Positions 1-13,951 of a stretch of 64,000 bases of DNA are shown piece after piece. How positions within the stretch are numbered: position 1 is the first letter of the stretch; each line of letters starts with the position of its first letter. Origin of the DNA: Metallyticus violacea (taxonomy: Eukaryota > Arthropoda > Insecta > Mantodea > Metallyticidae). The DNA lies in the NCBI GenBank assembly GCA_030762175.1, contig CM060840.1:38552501-38616500 (forward strand). The letters are read 5' to 3'. Position numbers and translations under genes: made by a program. The notes under the pieces are model-generated. The model saw nothing but the letters and a program-made list of their open reading frames with translations, searched no databases and was not told where the DNA came from.

Positions 1-3000
1 GGTCAGTTGTTACACACATTGTGTTACATAAAATTATTTCTTTTGGCTAATCGAAAATGAAATCTTAAATGAGAGCGAAAGAACAAATTTATAATGCAGG
101 TCGTTGTAGTAATTAACTCTAGAACATTATTCACTCCAAGAAGACTTTAAGCTCTTTAAACAAGTTTTATTTTTAGTTAGTAATCAGCCAATGCTATAAC
201 TGGTAAGCTAAGGCAGCAACGCAATCGGTTGAAATAAATGACCGCGCTTCATTATTTTTAAAGGCGAGTAACAGATCATAACAGCATTTTCGTAACCTTT
301 GAAAGTCTTAAATATGAGTCATTTAATAGCACAAGCTTTCCAGCAAGAAAGAATAAAACCCCAAAACATATATTCTCAAATGATAGTCTTGGAATTTCAA
401 ACTAAAAAAGAATTACTATTATACCAAGTTGTTTATATTTATCACATTACATTCATAAGCTGAATGAATGCAGTTAGCTTTGCAGGCATTTAATAAATTC
501 ATATAGTGCTCAGTTATAATCTATAGAAATAATAAATGAAGAAAGAAAATAAAATATGGAACCTTCACAAGCATCGTGTAACAGATTAAAGTTTCAGTTC
601 ATTTCACCTAACAAAGATTGGCATTTAGTATTGCACTGTATGAATACTTTTTATATATAGACACAACGAAACCTTGTTTTGACTGAGAATCTAATGCTGC
701 AGTAGCTCTCAAACTACTATAGGTACACCCGAAACACATGCACCAGCTTCTTGAAACTCTTCACGTATAATTTCTGAACTCACATTCATCCCAATACTAG
801 CATCCATTTCTTTCCTTGGTGCTGAATGCTCTCTATCAACATATTTCAATTAGCACCTTTATTTTGTTCTACCGGCATAAATCACCTTTTTGATCTCGTT
901 AGCATTTCTTCAGTTTGTCTTTTCAAATACATATAAGAAATCATTCTGAAATATTTTATTTTTTCCTTTCTTCTGCACAGAATATGTTACTTTCCTTCTT
1001 ATAACTGTGCACCATGATGGTCTTGTGAAGAACTCAACTTTCTCAAATTGGTTGTACCCATTACTAGCTTCCCAGAGCATCTCTTCTAATCTTCTTCCAT
1101 CTAAACATTTCCAACCACATCCAACGACAGATCAGAATCGGCGATTGCAAATAGAAACCCCGAATATAGTCCTAGCTTTATGTGAGATACTTTTGATTCC
1201 ACTACGAAAGAAATGAAACTTTCTCTCGCTATTTAAACAAATTCCTTCAGTCTAAGAGGAGATTTGGCATGTGATATCAAAGAATCAGAAAATGTCCCAC
1301 ATTCTATTTTCACGCGTGCCACACTCCCATGGCTTCATGAATGTGTACCATTTGAGCATCAAAAAGTCAAAAAAGTTCGGCCAGTTCCTTAATCACAAAT
1401 GTCATGAATTTTCTGTTATTTTGAAGTATGCAGTACTTTAGGAATATACATAAATTACTTTAATATTGTGGGCTGCTTGCCTTGTTAAAGGCTTCAGGAA
1501 TGTGAACACTATCCAGTGGACCTATTCGCATCCTTTTTATCAGATGTCGTATCTTTTAACACTATGACAGTTCAATGAAGTGAGTGGTTTGTTGAGCCAA
1601 TCTTATTTTAATTAATTGCACTTTTTGAAGTTAGTTAAAAAGTTATTATTGGCATTCGAGCTAGCATTTAATTTATACATAACTCTAACTATTCTTCAAA
1701 AAGTACAGACACCGTGTTACACACCTACTTGACACAGCACCTGTAATAACAAACTGCAAGCTTAGTTATAATAACACGAAGATAAAAATAATGTTTGTTC
1801 TCGTATCAATTTCTACTAATTATGACTGCGTGACCTTGGTTCAGCGCGCGCTGCGCTCAGCTGCGAACGCAGGGCAAAATTAACTCTCAGTAGATTGGTT
1901 TTTGAGAGAAAAAGTTTACCTTGAATTTATATTATTATAATTGTTAGTGGCATGGATAAGGAAGGGACTTCTTATAGAAACTTCAGAGAACAGACTATTT
2001 AAAACGCTTCGATTTTGAAGCCTTCTTAATTTAAAATAAAACAGAACTTTAAAGTATTAATTATATTGTGGGAAACGAGTTCAAATATTTATCTTAATGT
2101 ACAATGGAGCAAAGTGTATTAAACCAGTTTTGTTTTTAGGTGGTCGCTGTACGAGTGTTAGTGAGAAGGGTTTGTAGTACTGATTATTGCAACCATAATA
2201 TTTTCTGTTCGCAAATTATATCTCATAATATATTATGAGAATTCTGAGAACAAATTATATTGACTACCAAAACGGAAAATAATTATATCGTTAGATAAAA
2301 TTACCACCTACAAAAAATGAGCAGTTCACCCCTATTAGTAGCCAGTTCCTAAGCTGCAAACGCTCAATGATTTCTACTGTGAGGAGAAACAGAAATGAAA
2401 AAATCAATTAAGATAAAGTGAGCAGATTAACACTGAAATACTGAAGCCATTGACACGCATATGTGCGGACTGAAACCATGCAATCACGCACACGTTTGTT
2501 TTCTGTTCCTTTCCCGGTTAGATTAGCAAACTGCTCAGGACAACAGGATAATTTCAATTACCAAATATTTTCATTAAAATTATATCTTATTATTTTTTTC
2601 TGATGGTAAACTTGAACATAAAAATTATTCCTTTCATTACGAACCAGTCACGCGAGAAAGCCGTAAAGTTTTAGGTGCTGAAAGAACATATCAACATAAT
2701 TGTGGTCACCTAACCAATCATAAAATATACCTTAAAGCGTTTCTATTACTAGATTTATGTCCACTGCCACATTAATTGAAACAGACTACGCCCAAACTGG
2801 CCTTTGAATTTTTATTAACCGAAGATTTCTTTAATGATGCAATAAAACCGGCACATTCACAATGTCTGGTAAACGCACAAAAAGAGTAAAAACGTGTGTT
2901 TATAATGCTTAGGTAACTTAAACCCTAATAAATCAAAATACTGTTGCTGAAGAATCAATTTGAAAAATTCATGAACATTTGTCCAATTGCTTTATTTTGA

Positions 3001-4566
3001 ATCTACTCCATACTCCAAAGGAATTCTGTTATTATAATGCCACTTTTCATTACGTCTGCTTTGACCTAGTGCAAGGGGATCCAAAAGTTTCTCACTACTG
3101 TCATCTTTTTACCATTGAGCTGCATTTATAACTTCTTAAAGTATGTCCAGCTTCATAATGTTCTGATAATATTAACATTAGAAACATTCATGATATGCTC
3201 ATTTAGGCCATTCTTGCATTGCTTAGCAGGTAAATAATTTGAAAACTTTATTTGAATTTCAGCACACCCCAAATACATTAGGAGAGACACAAAAAAAAAT
3301 ACATTAATATATATGTAGCCTAGGAGTTGCGCTGTTTTCTCAAAGTATGATAAAATAATTAATTTTCGAAGAAAGAAACTTTGTTTATTGTATTATTTTG
3401 AAAACTGTGTCACTATATGGTTATTAATTATTAATATAAAATAATAAAAATTTTAAAACATGGCAGATAATTTATAAATACTTTCAGTAATTGAAATTTT
3501 ACTTTTTTCAGTAATCTATTTCTACTCCTCCCTCTCTAATTTTGTTATATTTTCAGGTTGAAAACATCCTGTTTGGGATTTTTTGAACATTTTTACTGCT
3601 GAAAGAATGTTCTGGCGGGAATGGAACTCTGTCCGTGCTTGGACCACCCGTGTCGGTATGTTAGGGATGAATAGACGGCTGCACCAGCCGTTGACAACTG
3701 TTTCACTGAACTTCTGCCAAAAGTCACTTCTTTTCTTCAAGGAATGTATTATGAAGCATGTTGATCCAAGTTTCTGCAACTCCATCTTTCCCTGGAAACT
3801 TGTGAGTACTGCTCTGAAACAAAGTTTTTACCACTTCATTCCGTTCACATTGTAATAGCGACTTGAATATTTTGTTTCAAGTCACCAACTTTCATGCATG
3901 TTTCTTTAAAAATTTGTTTCATTCCTCAGAATTGCTTCCATTCTTTTGGAGATTCTAATATTTTTAATGGTGTTTAACGCCCGTTTTTAATTCTGGGGCA
4001 CTACAGGTGATGGACACTGATGATACCTAAAATGAAACGGTAAACTGGGATTTATTTATTTTTTCCTTATGATTTTTTTCTCCGTTTTTTTGCGACGTTT
4101 GTATCGCAAGGGAGATTATGTTTCACGCGAAATAAATGATTGATGCATTTGAATCTTCTAGGAGAAATCTAGTTGTACAAGACCATTGTTCAATGTTTAT
4201 TCCTTTCTGGTCAATGCAAACATCGGAGAGTAAGTAAAGAAAACGAACCTCTGCAGGCAATGCATTTATGACTTAAGCGGAGTTAAAATTGAGATTTTCA
4301 TAGTTTTTATATTTTCAGATATTGATATTATTTGAATATTTTGTTTTCCTGCTTATTTTGATATATGTTTTAAAGCGGTACAATCTTCAAATTTATTTAA
4401 AGTGTTTTTGAAAATTATATGTCACATTTTTTTACATTGTTCTGGATCTTTCACTCAAACATAAATCATTTTGTAAATATTTGCCCTAGAGAGATTGTTT
4501 TTTCAAAATTTTTGGTTCATATATAAATAGATAAATTAATACAATTAAACATCAGAAGGATTTTAG

Positions 4567-4600
<34 letters not shown>

Positions 4601-6281
4601 AAATGTGAGCTTTCTTTTCAATCTTTGTTTTAAACTGTAATTTTTAAAAAAGCGTACTTTTGCACACAAATTCCTTATTGTATAGATACATGTATGCATA
4701 AAAACTTGAAATATATACAAACTATTTTAACAAAGTAACAAATAGTTTAGTGAAAAATTAAAAATACCGTGCATAGATATTTTTATATGGGTAGTTAATT
4801 TGCTAGTGTATTTTCACTTCCCTTAAGCACGAGATAACTTACGTCCCGGTGTTTCATCCCATGTAAAAAGCGTTTTATTTTGTCGATTATCAACTATGAA
4901 TATAAACAATTAATTCCCCAACTGACGGAGATAGAATATTTCATTCATGACCAGTGCAATGAAGAGCACTAAATTCACAATAGCACCAACATTTTACAGG
5001 CTTGGATAAAATAACACAGTCTTTGATATTATTTCATTCAATTAGAAATGTTTAATGCCATTAGAGAGGATAAGGGTCCGACTTTGGCAGTTATATCATG
5101 CAGGAAGGTAATCGTAGACATTTACATTCAATTAAAAAGTGAAAATCTACTAAAAATAAACTTGTGATGTTATTTAATTTAAGAGCTCTCTGCATCCTAA
5201 TTTCCTTCATCTCCCTGCACCGTTGCACATTTTTCGTCATTCAAAGGTAAGTCGAACTTTAACATTTGCTATTTTCATAATCTTCAAAGTTTACTCTTCG
5301 GAATGCATTACAGTTGTGAATTTTACGAATTTAAACATCGGTTACTTTGAAGCAATAATTTTTCACCCGGGTGAAAAACTATTAGTCTTATGATTAATCA
5401 TTATTTGAACCACTTTCATGCCACCAAGCTGTATTTATTGATTTCTACATATGTCATCTCTGATCAAGAACATGTAAGGTTTAAAGCTCAAATAAATCTA
5501 CTCAAAAAGATCAAACTCTGAATGCTTGCAGGAACACAGTTAGAAAAAGGACAATGAAAGTAGATATGTGTGTAAAAGGGGATAAAAATGGTTCCCAAGA
5601 TTAAGGATGGGGTTAGACACTTGTACAAGAACCAGGTGGCAAGAATAAAAAGTTTAACGAAGAAATTAAATCTTTATGAAGGCTTTCAAAACTGAAAAGA
5701 GAAAATCGGGGTTAGTTATTCGATTTCTACATCATTACTTGGAATTTTAATGTGGTGCAAAAGCAAACACAGCCAATCAAATGATAAGAAAATGAAGTCT
5801 GGAGGGATTGGCTAAAATGGAGCTGAGCATTTACGAACTGGACTGCAAACCTGTGTTTAAGCACCAAAGAATAGTTTATTTAAAGGGTCAATGAAAAAGG
5901 GGCGATTATTAACCAGGAAACAGTTATGACTTGGATGGGAAGTATTCGAAAAAATTATTTTCTAGAGTCACCGAATCAATGAAAGTCAAAGAACTATTGA
6001 AAAGCATGATATATCATCAAATTACGTGTTTTTCTGGCACTTGAAAAAAGTTTATGATCTTAATTTTATACAATGTATTACAAAATATTTAGAGGTAGGA
6101 AACTTTCAGAGCATTATGTATAAATACGTTCTGATGTAAGCAAACATATCCTACTCGTATACAGTCCAAAGTGATCCATTCACACGGTACTTTTGGCATG
6201 GACATTAAAATTAAGCACTAAAACAGGACTATTCAGCATACTTTCGGGTTGTTAAGACTTGCATGTTACAATTCGTCATAG
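1..6281. other. AT-rich DNA, no gene recognised
   Basis: Six kilobases of AT-rich sequence with short open frames only (longest 90 codons, overlapping on both strands near 3522-3855), a poly-T tract at 4569 and a small GC-rich patch near 1840-1875. No repeat family of this window was recognised here. Confidence 0.6.
4569..4598. repeat. Poly-T tract of about 30 bases
   Basis: Homopolymer run. No retroelement body was recognised next to it on either side. Confidence 0.95.
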
Positions 6282-6576
6282 TGTATTAATGTGTTTGTGA
6301 AAAACAAGTTGGCTCAACTTAAATATTAAAAATATTTTCAAATATTTGTTATTCCACGGTGCAGAACATAAGAGTATGCATTTTAGGAAAGGAAACTATA
6401 AAAGTTAAACAACTACACAAGCCAAAATTGTATTAATGTGTTTGTGAAAAGCAAGTTGGCTCAACTTAAATATTAAAAATATTTTCATATATTTGTTATT
6501 CCACGGTGCAGAACATAGAGTATGCATTTTAGGAAAGGAAACTATAAAAGTTAAACAACTACACAAGCCAAAATTG
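6282..6576. repeat. Near-perfect tandem duplication, unit 147 bp
   Basis: The copy starting at 6282 is repeated from 6429 with only a few differences (one base deleted, a few substitutions). The unit runs from TGTATTAATGTG to AAGCCAAAAT. The high identity points to a recent duplication. No coding potential is seen. Confidence 0.95.
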
Positions 6577-7129
6577 CTCACGAAGAAAGTTCCAATTACC
6601 TTTTATTTCTATGCAAAAGTCTTCTAATGTTACATTTGTGTCTGTCACAACCAGGTACTATTTCATATACAAGGGCTCAATATGTAGTACCAACAGCTGT
6701 TAATCAGTTTGCAGGTGACTGCAGGTTGAGCAGATTAATTTGACACCAAACGGAGCCCTATCCTGCAATTAGCGGCGTGTTTGCCAGATATGGAACGTAA
6801 GTGTTGCGTGGTTCTCTTTTATTTATCGAAACTTTATAAGTTTACACAGGCTCTATGAGCAGAATTGTAGACAATTGTAGAATTGTACAAAACTTCGCTG
6901 TTTGAGTTTGAGTAATTATCTTTTTAACATGAATTAATTTACACAAAAACACACGAATTTAGATATTGAGGGAAGTTAAAAACTTAAAAACCAATGTTGA
7001 TTACATTTTAGGTTTTACTTTCTGACACCCATCCCCTATTCCACTTTGAAATTTCAAATGACTTTTTCATCTTTTGAAACCTTAATGTTAAACAGAATGC
7101 ATTTATTACTTATTTTGTTATTTTTATAA

Positions 7130-8000
7130 TTGTCTGGCATTCTGAACGTTGCTATTGCTGTTTGAATTTGAACAGAATAACACTATAAAAGCTACTAAGC
7201 ATTTAATGGAATAGTTATGTTTTGATAATAAATTGTTTCAAAATGATATGTAACCCACAAGAAAGACAGAAACGTAAGTGTATTTGTCGGGAGCTACCAA
7301 ATAGACTGTTGTAACATTAATAGTTGATACTTTACACAAAATAGGTTGACTATTTTCAATCTTACATCTGATATTATTTTTTATTTTGTTCAAATCCAAG
7401 CAACTATTAAAGTTCAGTTGCCAGGCAACGATAGTAAACAAAATAGTGATTACAATTGAATCCTTTTTAAAATTTAAACATAAAAACATAGGAATATCAT
7501 TTGACATTTCAAAGTGGAGGATATTGACGTTGACAAGGTAAAACCTGAAAATTAATCAACATTAGTTTTAAACTTCAGGTTGTTATTTGGTTATTGTGTG
7601 AATTTGGGCAGAATAAAACAATTCAGTTAGTTCTAGGAATTTAAAAAAAAGCTATTTCAGGTAAAATGTCAATGGTTACATCAACATAACCGATTTCGAA
7701 ACTCCTAACTATTCTGCTTACATTCTATCACTTTTTGTACAGTTTATAGTTTTACAGAGTTTCGAAGAAATCTATTACCAAACACAAATGTTACACTAAA
7801 TGCTCAATAGTTTTTATAATATTATTAGTCTAAATTCATTCAACAATAACAGACCAGGATGGCAAGATACGATAAAAATTTAAATGTCATGACAATTGCA
7901 TCCTCTTTAAAATTGAAGCATTAAAAGACAGGGGTGTTGCTGCGGCATAGTGAGTAAAACCTACATTTAATCAAATTAGTTGTAAACCTCGCCCTCAATT
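7130..8000. repeat. Diverged tandem pair of about 420 bp with an inverted partner at 6982-7060
   Basis: The segments around 7440-7580 and 7885-7990 align: both have ACAATTG.ATCCT.TTTAAAAT, then GTAAAACCT, a TTAATCAA-like segment and TTAGTT.TAAAC. The sequence at 6982-7060 matches the reverse complement of 7495-7577, including CACTTTGAAAT and TAATGTTGATTA. The structure suggests an old mobile element or duplicated fragment. Confidence 0.55.
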
Positions 8001-9684
8001 GATGTGTTTAATCAAGATGTATGTTTAATAAGGTAGTTGTAGTTTTGGGATAAACGTCCTGTATAAAGGAAGTTATAGTGTAAAATGTTAAGAGAAATAT
8101 CATTCAAAAGCTAAATAAATATAACAAAAATGTACCTTCAGATACTAAATAATTGGTGGAAAGGTGTTTTTTTGATTCACATCTATGTCTGCACTAATGG
8201 TGGTTGACTTCCCCTGGATAGAAAGAAGGGGAGAACTGTGTTAACAGATTTGTACCTCGGGTCGTTTGAAAAACCTTTCCCCTGACCAGTATTGACTTGC
8301 ACATTAACGCTGAAAACCAGATATGCGGCAGCTGTGTCACTATTCTATGGGTTAGGAAGTCGCACTGCAGCCATCATCACTTTTTGTTACCACTTTGTCT
8401 TGGAGGAGGAGTTTTTTTTTTAACACAATGCTAAGTGGTTTTGCCGAGACAGAGTTTGTGTTGATTGCTGCAGCGGTTGTTTGTCGCGGTGGGTTCTGTT
8501 GACACTGCACTCAATGTGTCAAGTACCCGTCTGTCTTATTCAAACTTCTGTCTGTTTAAGGCATTTCCTCAGATCATTTCCTTCTGTATCACGGTGTGGG
8601 AAATGCATCTTCTCCTAGACCTAGTACAGAAAACAAAGTGGATTCTTAATATGAAGCATAATTTTTGGTCTAGTGGGTACATTAATTTCTCTTGAGTTGT
8701 AGGAGGGGAAAAACATTTGCTTAAAGTATTTTTGATATTATTTCCTTTCGATTTTTGTGAACATTATAAATTACTTTATCAGTTATTACTTCATAATGTA
8801 ATGTTAAATAGAAAGCTCATATATCTTACACGTCTTAGGTCTATTATTAAAAATCTCCCCCCCCCCCAAAAAAAAACTCCGCTTGGATTTTTTCCTTGCA
8901 ACGTTTGACTGTTACAGATGATTGCTAGTCATGCCACGATAACTGACTTTCTCTTGTTTTTATTATATCATTTCTGTAATATATCTGCTTAAAAATGAAT
9001 CGTGCATAATGAATGCTGAAATTTTGTAAAATACTATTATTTTTTTTTAAAGAAATGAATGTATAAAAGGGTAGATTGTAGGAGTATGAGAATCGAAATA
9101 AAGATAAGTGCATAATCTAGTATCTAAAGAATTGTTAATGTGATCTTGTAAAATGTTTGTGATAGAAAAAAAGGAAGATAAAAATGCCAAATTAGGCTTC
9201 TAAGTTCCTTGTATTATAAAGAAAATATTAAATTTAAAATTACCCTTTAAGAACGTTTTATATATTCTGGGAGAGTGAAGTGTATCACTGCGTAGAATGT
9301 GAAGCGGTATGTTTGAAGATTAGTCTTGAAACACGTTTTTAGGTTAAGCTTTTCAGTGGAAGAAGCCAACTAAAGTCAAAGTTAATAGAATATTTTAATT
9401 AATAATAATTGTATCATTGGTTAAGTTAAAAATTAAAAGCATCGTAATAATACACGTTTGTATCGAAGTGCTAACATTGAGATGTACAAAATACTGTCAT
9501 TAAGTATCTAGATTGCAACATATAAATGTGCGACGTTCAGCTAGTTTCTGTGTACTTGAACGTAGAACATATAAGATAATGTGATATTGTGGTTGATGTA
9601 AGGAAGAATATCCCTCTTAGTTGCTAGTAAGTTCATCTAGTTGGGCTGTTTTATCTTTCTGTTTGTGTAGCTTTATTATATACT
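8001..9684. other. AT-rich DNA, no gene recognised
   Basis: Contains short open frames (up to 76 codons near 8465), a poly-C/poly-A stretch near 8858-8875 and nothing else that I could identify. Confidence 0.6.
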
Positions 9685-9865
9685 AGTATGACAGCCTACG
9701 TAGTTTCATGGTCAGCGTGTTTTCTGCTGTTGCGAAGATCCTGGGTTGAAGTTTCAGTCCTGTGGGAGCAACTGGAAAGTGGACTAGAAAGCCAGATTAA
9801 GGTTGGCTGATTTGGCGTCACTGATTGTGGCACTCATTACGCCCTGCTGGTCTTTTACTCTTGAA
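9685..9865 (+). mobile_element. Possible degraded tRNA-derived SINE, family D
   Basis: TAGTTTCATGGTCAGCGTG resembles box A and CCTGGGTTGAAGTTTCAG resembles box B at tRNA-like spacing, followed by an unrelated GC-richer body (GCCAGATTAAGGTTGGCTGA). Only one copy is seen, so the call rests on the promoter-like boxes. Confidence 0.35.
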
Positions 9866-10877
9866 GTTCTATGCTTATTGTTTTATACAATTCACAATTG
9901 CTCTCTTTAAGGTACTACAGCTAGACTAAGCTACTATTAATTAATTTCAGAAGTTTTTTGTGGTTCATTCCTGTAGTGTTGCTGTTTATTCCTATAGCCA
10001 TGCCTATAGATATTACATTAGCGAGCTCTTATACTTAAAATCTTTTCTTCGGAAATGGAGTGTAACACAGTGTTATTTGTTCTTTTCTTTTCCTTGTAGA
10101 CACAGCTTTTCAAATTCTAGACAGCCTGAGAAATGATTTGTAACTTGGCGCCAGAGGCACATAACGTGAACAGCATTCGTTTTCTTTACCCACTTCCCCT
10201 TATTTAAACAGGCTAAGAAGTGGTAAAGCAACATGGAGGTCTGTCTACCATGAGCAAGGACAAATAAAGTTAAAAAAATCACCTGAACATATTTACAACT
10301 GTATTTGCTGACAGCCCCCCCCCCCCCGTAAAATGTTGTGGGAGTGATTCCAGTAGCCGTCCTTTCTGAAAAGAGGGTCCAATTTGTGAGACCTCATGTC
10401 CCATCCTCCCCCCACTATAAGCTAAAGATATACTCTTAAAAAAACTTAACCGAAATATTCCATAAAATGAAGATGCTGATATAAAATGAGAAACAGGGAG
10501 AAAAGATGGGAAAAAAATAGAAGCTATTTTATAAGTCAAGAATAGGAGTCACAAGAATGGTTAAGGTTGATTGTTCATGGTATACATACGAACAATATTA
10601 ATAAAGTTATCGTTTCACATAGATTTACTACATAATATAACTACGGTAGAGGAACTCGAATGAAAATAAATTCAACATCAGGCAAAAACAATGAGAGTTG
10701 TGCAGTTAAGGGTCTCTAGTGGCTATCTGTCACTGATTATACATTGCCGGTAATGCAACAGAAAATAAATGCATTCTCAAAATGTTATAAACTTTACGAG
10801 AAGACTAGTTCATCCTGCATTCCAATACCCAGGTAAGCAACTGTGAAAACAATGCAATTGTGGCGTCAGTCACCATT

Positions 10878-11024
10878 ACTTGATTTTCCCTTATTGAGAC
10901 TTTCCTCAGCCCTCAATAAATGACAAATACCCGAGAGGTATCCTAAAACTTAGGCCTGTAACGCTTCCTTCCTTTTAAAAAATCCTTTCCCATTTATCAC
11001 TTCATCTCATGTATCATCAATGTG
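10878..11024 (+). mobile_element. tRNA-derived SINE, family B copy 1, 5'-truncated
   Basis: Only the body remains: TTTCCTCAGCCCTCAATAAA, a TGACAAATACCCGAGAGGTA segment, TAGGCCTGTAACGCTTCC and AATCCTTTCCCATTTATCAC, aligning with copies at 43335 and 47728. The tRNA-like head is absent. Confidence 0.75.
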
Positions 11025-12013
11025 TACATTTTGGAATAATTAGTATTATTATAATTGATTGTGTTTATATTTCAGCCTATCAATCCTTAGTTTGAGTTTT
11101 CAGTTTAGTACTGCTTTAAGTCTAGCAGCTTAGTAGTCAAATGGTACATGTAGGGATTTAATGATTTGTCTACATTATCAAATAGGTGCAACAACTAGTT
11201 TTCCTCCTTGGGAATTAAGTAACCAATAGGCACGTAAGAGTTTTAAATGCGTTGGAAAGAGCTGTCAGCGTACATATGATGCTTTACTCCTGTTTGAAAG
11301 CAATAATACTAACTTGCTGGAGCAGCTATAAACAATGTTTATAAATATAGGGCAAAATTTAAGACATGAATTGCTCAAAAGTAGCGAAGAAAGGTATGTT
11401 TATCACTATACAACCGGAAATTCTTAGCTTAATAATTAATTTATATTCTGTTTATTCACAATATTAGAGAGATATGTTCAAAGTTCAAAATCTAATGAGC
11501 GAATCGCGGGCATCTTTATGCGAGATATCCTAGTCGCTAATTAGGTAGAGATAATGGCCACCAAATTAACCAAAGAACTTTTTATGTGGGAATATTTAAG
11601 GTAATTGATATATAAGATCGTAATTTTGAATCTGGAAGCTGTTACGCTGCTCCAGGAACTTGAGAGTTTGTCCGCAACTCAGTTACACTCTAGACGAAAC
11701 CTGTATTTTAATGAGAGAAGACCATTATTAAAAAAAATCCTATGCTGTAAAAAGAATATATATATTAACACAAAAGCAAATAGGCACATTTTTCGATTAC
11801 GTATTTTTCTTTTCTACATATGTAGTTCAATCCTTGTTTGTACGAGTATGCCTTTTATTTTTTAAATGTTATATAGGCTGTACAATAAAGGAAATTGAAG
11901 AAAACGGTTGTTTTTCTCATGGTAACACAACAAAGCTATTTATTGGTAATTCTTTTTTGATTAAGCATTTATATAGTTGTTTTATGATTCTAGTTCTATA
12001 CATGGGTGTAAGC

Positions 12014-12015
12014 AA

Positions 12016-12056
<41 letters not shown>
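12014..12056. repeat. (ATT)n microsatellite
   Basis: About 14 perfect ATT units. Confidence 0.97.
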
Positions 12057-12057
<1 letters not shown>

Positions 12058-12547
12058 GAAATCTTAAATTTTCTTTTCTGTGATAGTCACAGAAAGATCC
12101 GCGGGCGATGTGTACATATTATACAGCTTAAAATCTTTTTAATAATCTTCAAAAAATTACAATTAAATCAACCTTAAAAACTATATTACATTAACAATCC
12201 ATAATAAATAAAATTCATGTACAGAAACGTTCGCTTCTAGTTTTTTTATTTTTATTTTTATTAATTATATTGGTTAGTTTGGCTTCCATAAGTGATGAAA
12301 TGTATTCAAAGAAGTGGGGAATACATTTTGTTTTACATTGGTAGTATATCACTGGACTGAAACTGCAAAATAAATTTAAGAAAATGTGTATGTTATCTTA
12401 GCCCAATCAATATACAGAGTCACATGATAATAATGGTACATGTTTATAGTTAGCAAATATGGTGCGATCATTTTATCATACACATCATGATACCTTACAC
12501 TATTGCTGCACAGAGATTGCTCACATTTGGTTTGATACGAAAAATAT

Positions 12548-12850
12548 ATTTATGCACAAATGGCAATGTCCACCATCCTGAAGACAGTCGGCCCTTCGTT
12601 AGACATCAGCGCTAATAGAATCTCTTGCGTAATGCTCGCTCCAGTTCTTGTAGGGTACATGGGTTTGCTGGATATACACGGCCTTTCAAAAAATCCAGAG
12701 AAAGAAGTCTGGTCACGATAAGTCAGGACAATGAGGGTGCCACAGGACTTTTGAGATTTAAGTGATCATCAAACATTTCTTCCAAAAAGTCCGTGGTGTT
12801 GCTGAATGTATAGCACGTTGCCCCTTCTTGTTGCAAGCGTGACTATTGCA
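12548..12850 (-). pseudogene. Decayed mariner-type DDE transposase fragment
   Basis: Reading the minus strand with frame changes gives QQEGATCYTFSNTTDFLEEM, a PDLS then stop then PDFFLW stretch, a frame-shifted LKGRVYPANPCTLQELERAL segment and CLQDGGH near 12560-12600. These match in order the C-terminal half of mariner/Tc1-superfamily transposases (QQDGATxH, WPPRSPDLxPxDFFLWG, LKxRVY, then GGHFQHLL). Stops and frameshifts show it is dead. I found no inverted repeats for it and no convincing N-terminal half. Confidence 0.85.
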
Positions 12851-13951
12851 AATGTCAGTGGGCTCAAACAAATGATGTGCAGGATAACATGATCGCACTG
12901 TTTGGCAGAGACAGTATTCAAGTTTGGAAGGCAATTACTGTTGCGTGTTCATTTACGGCAAGAACACCAAAGATATATATCACCTTATAGCCTTTATACA
13001 GTTGGGGTGCATAACTAACGGGCTAGTCAGAAGAACTGAATTAAAACGGAAATGACTTCTCCTTGTCTCTTCCGCTCCGAAATTAATGTGAACTGTTTGT
13101 TGATATTACTTTAGGACCAACCATTATAGATGTTCCTTAGAGCATATCCGAAATGGTAACAAGCACTGAAGAAGAAACACAATTGGAGAAATTGAGAAGT
13201 TCGTTGTTGTAAAAACATTTTAAATTTTCATTGCAAGTTTAATTTAAAACTACATTCTGCACTTTAACTATAAATTCTTTTTTCAATTTTAAACAGCACA
13301 TTTTTCATGTTTTCATAAACTATCTAGAAGACTACGATTTAGAAGAATCCATTATTTATTTATACATATGTATTGTAAATTTTAAGCAATATTACTCATG
13401 TAGATATATTTTCTTTGAAAAAGGCCAAAGAGAGTAGTCAGTACTAAGAAACTTATAATTTAGATCCCTGATAAGAAGTTCATATTTCTCTAATTCATGT
13501 ATCGGAATAGTATCCCCTGTATCTGAAATATTGCTTGTTTTCTATAACATTAAGTATATATAAAATATATAAATTATATTCTACAGAATACAAACAAGAC
13601 CGTGTGTTCAGAATGTTGCATTCTAGATATTCCTAAGAACTGCGGTTAAAATATTTCGAATAATTAATATTTATACAAATATACACTTGACTAGAATTTA
13701 AATGTGTTTGAAATGTATAAATATTTAACCAGAAATCAGAATACAACTTCAAGAATAAGTGTTAAATTCCCTTAAAAGAGATAGTATAAGATTCAAAGAG
13801 CCATTTGCTTAACACGTTTTGGCAGGCTCTTGCGTTGTCAAAAACATAGTTTTGGTGGCCATGGACAATGAATATATTCTTTACTGAATTAACCTAGAAA
13901 CTGGGAGCAAAAATGTTAGGCTTCCCCTTGGTTTTGAGAAGTCTGGATTAG

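Larger units (their letters stand above)
9866..12547. other. Intergenic DNA with SINE fragment and microsatellite
   Basis: Apart from the family B fragment (10878-11024), a short C run near 10314-10327 and the ATT repeat at 12014, nothing is recognised. Minus-strand frames at 10073-10539 have no familiar features. Confidence 0.55.
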
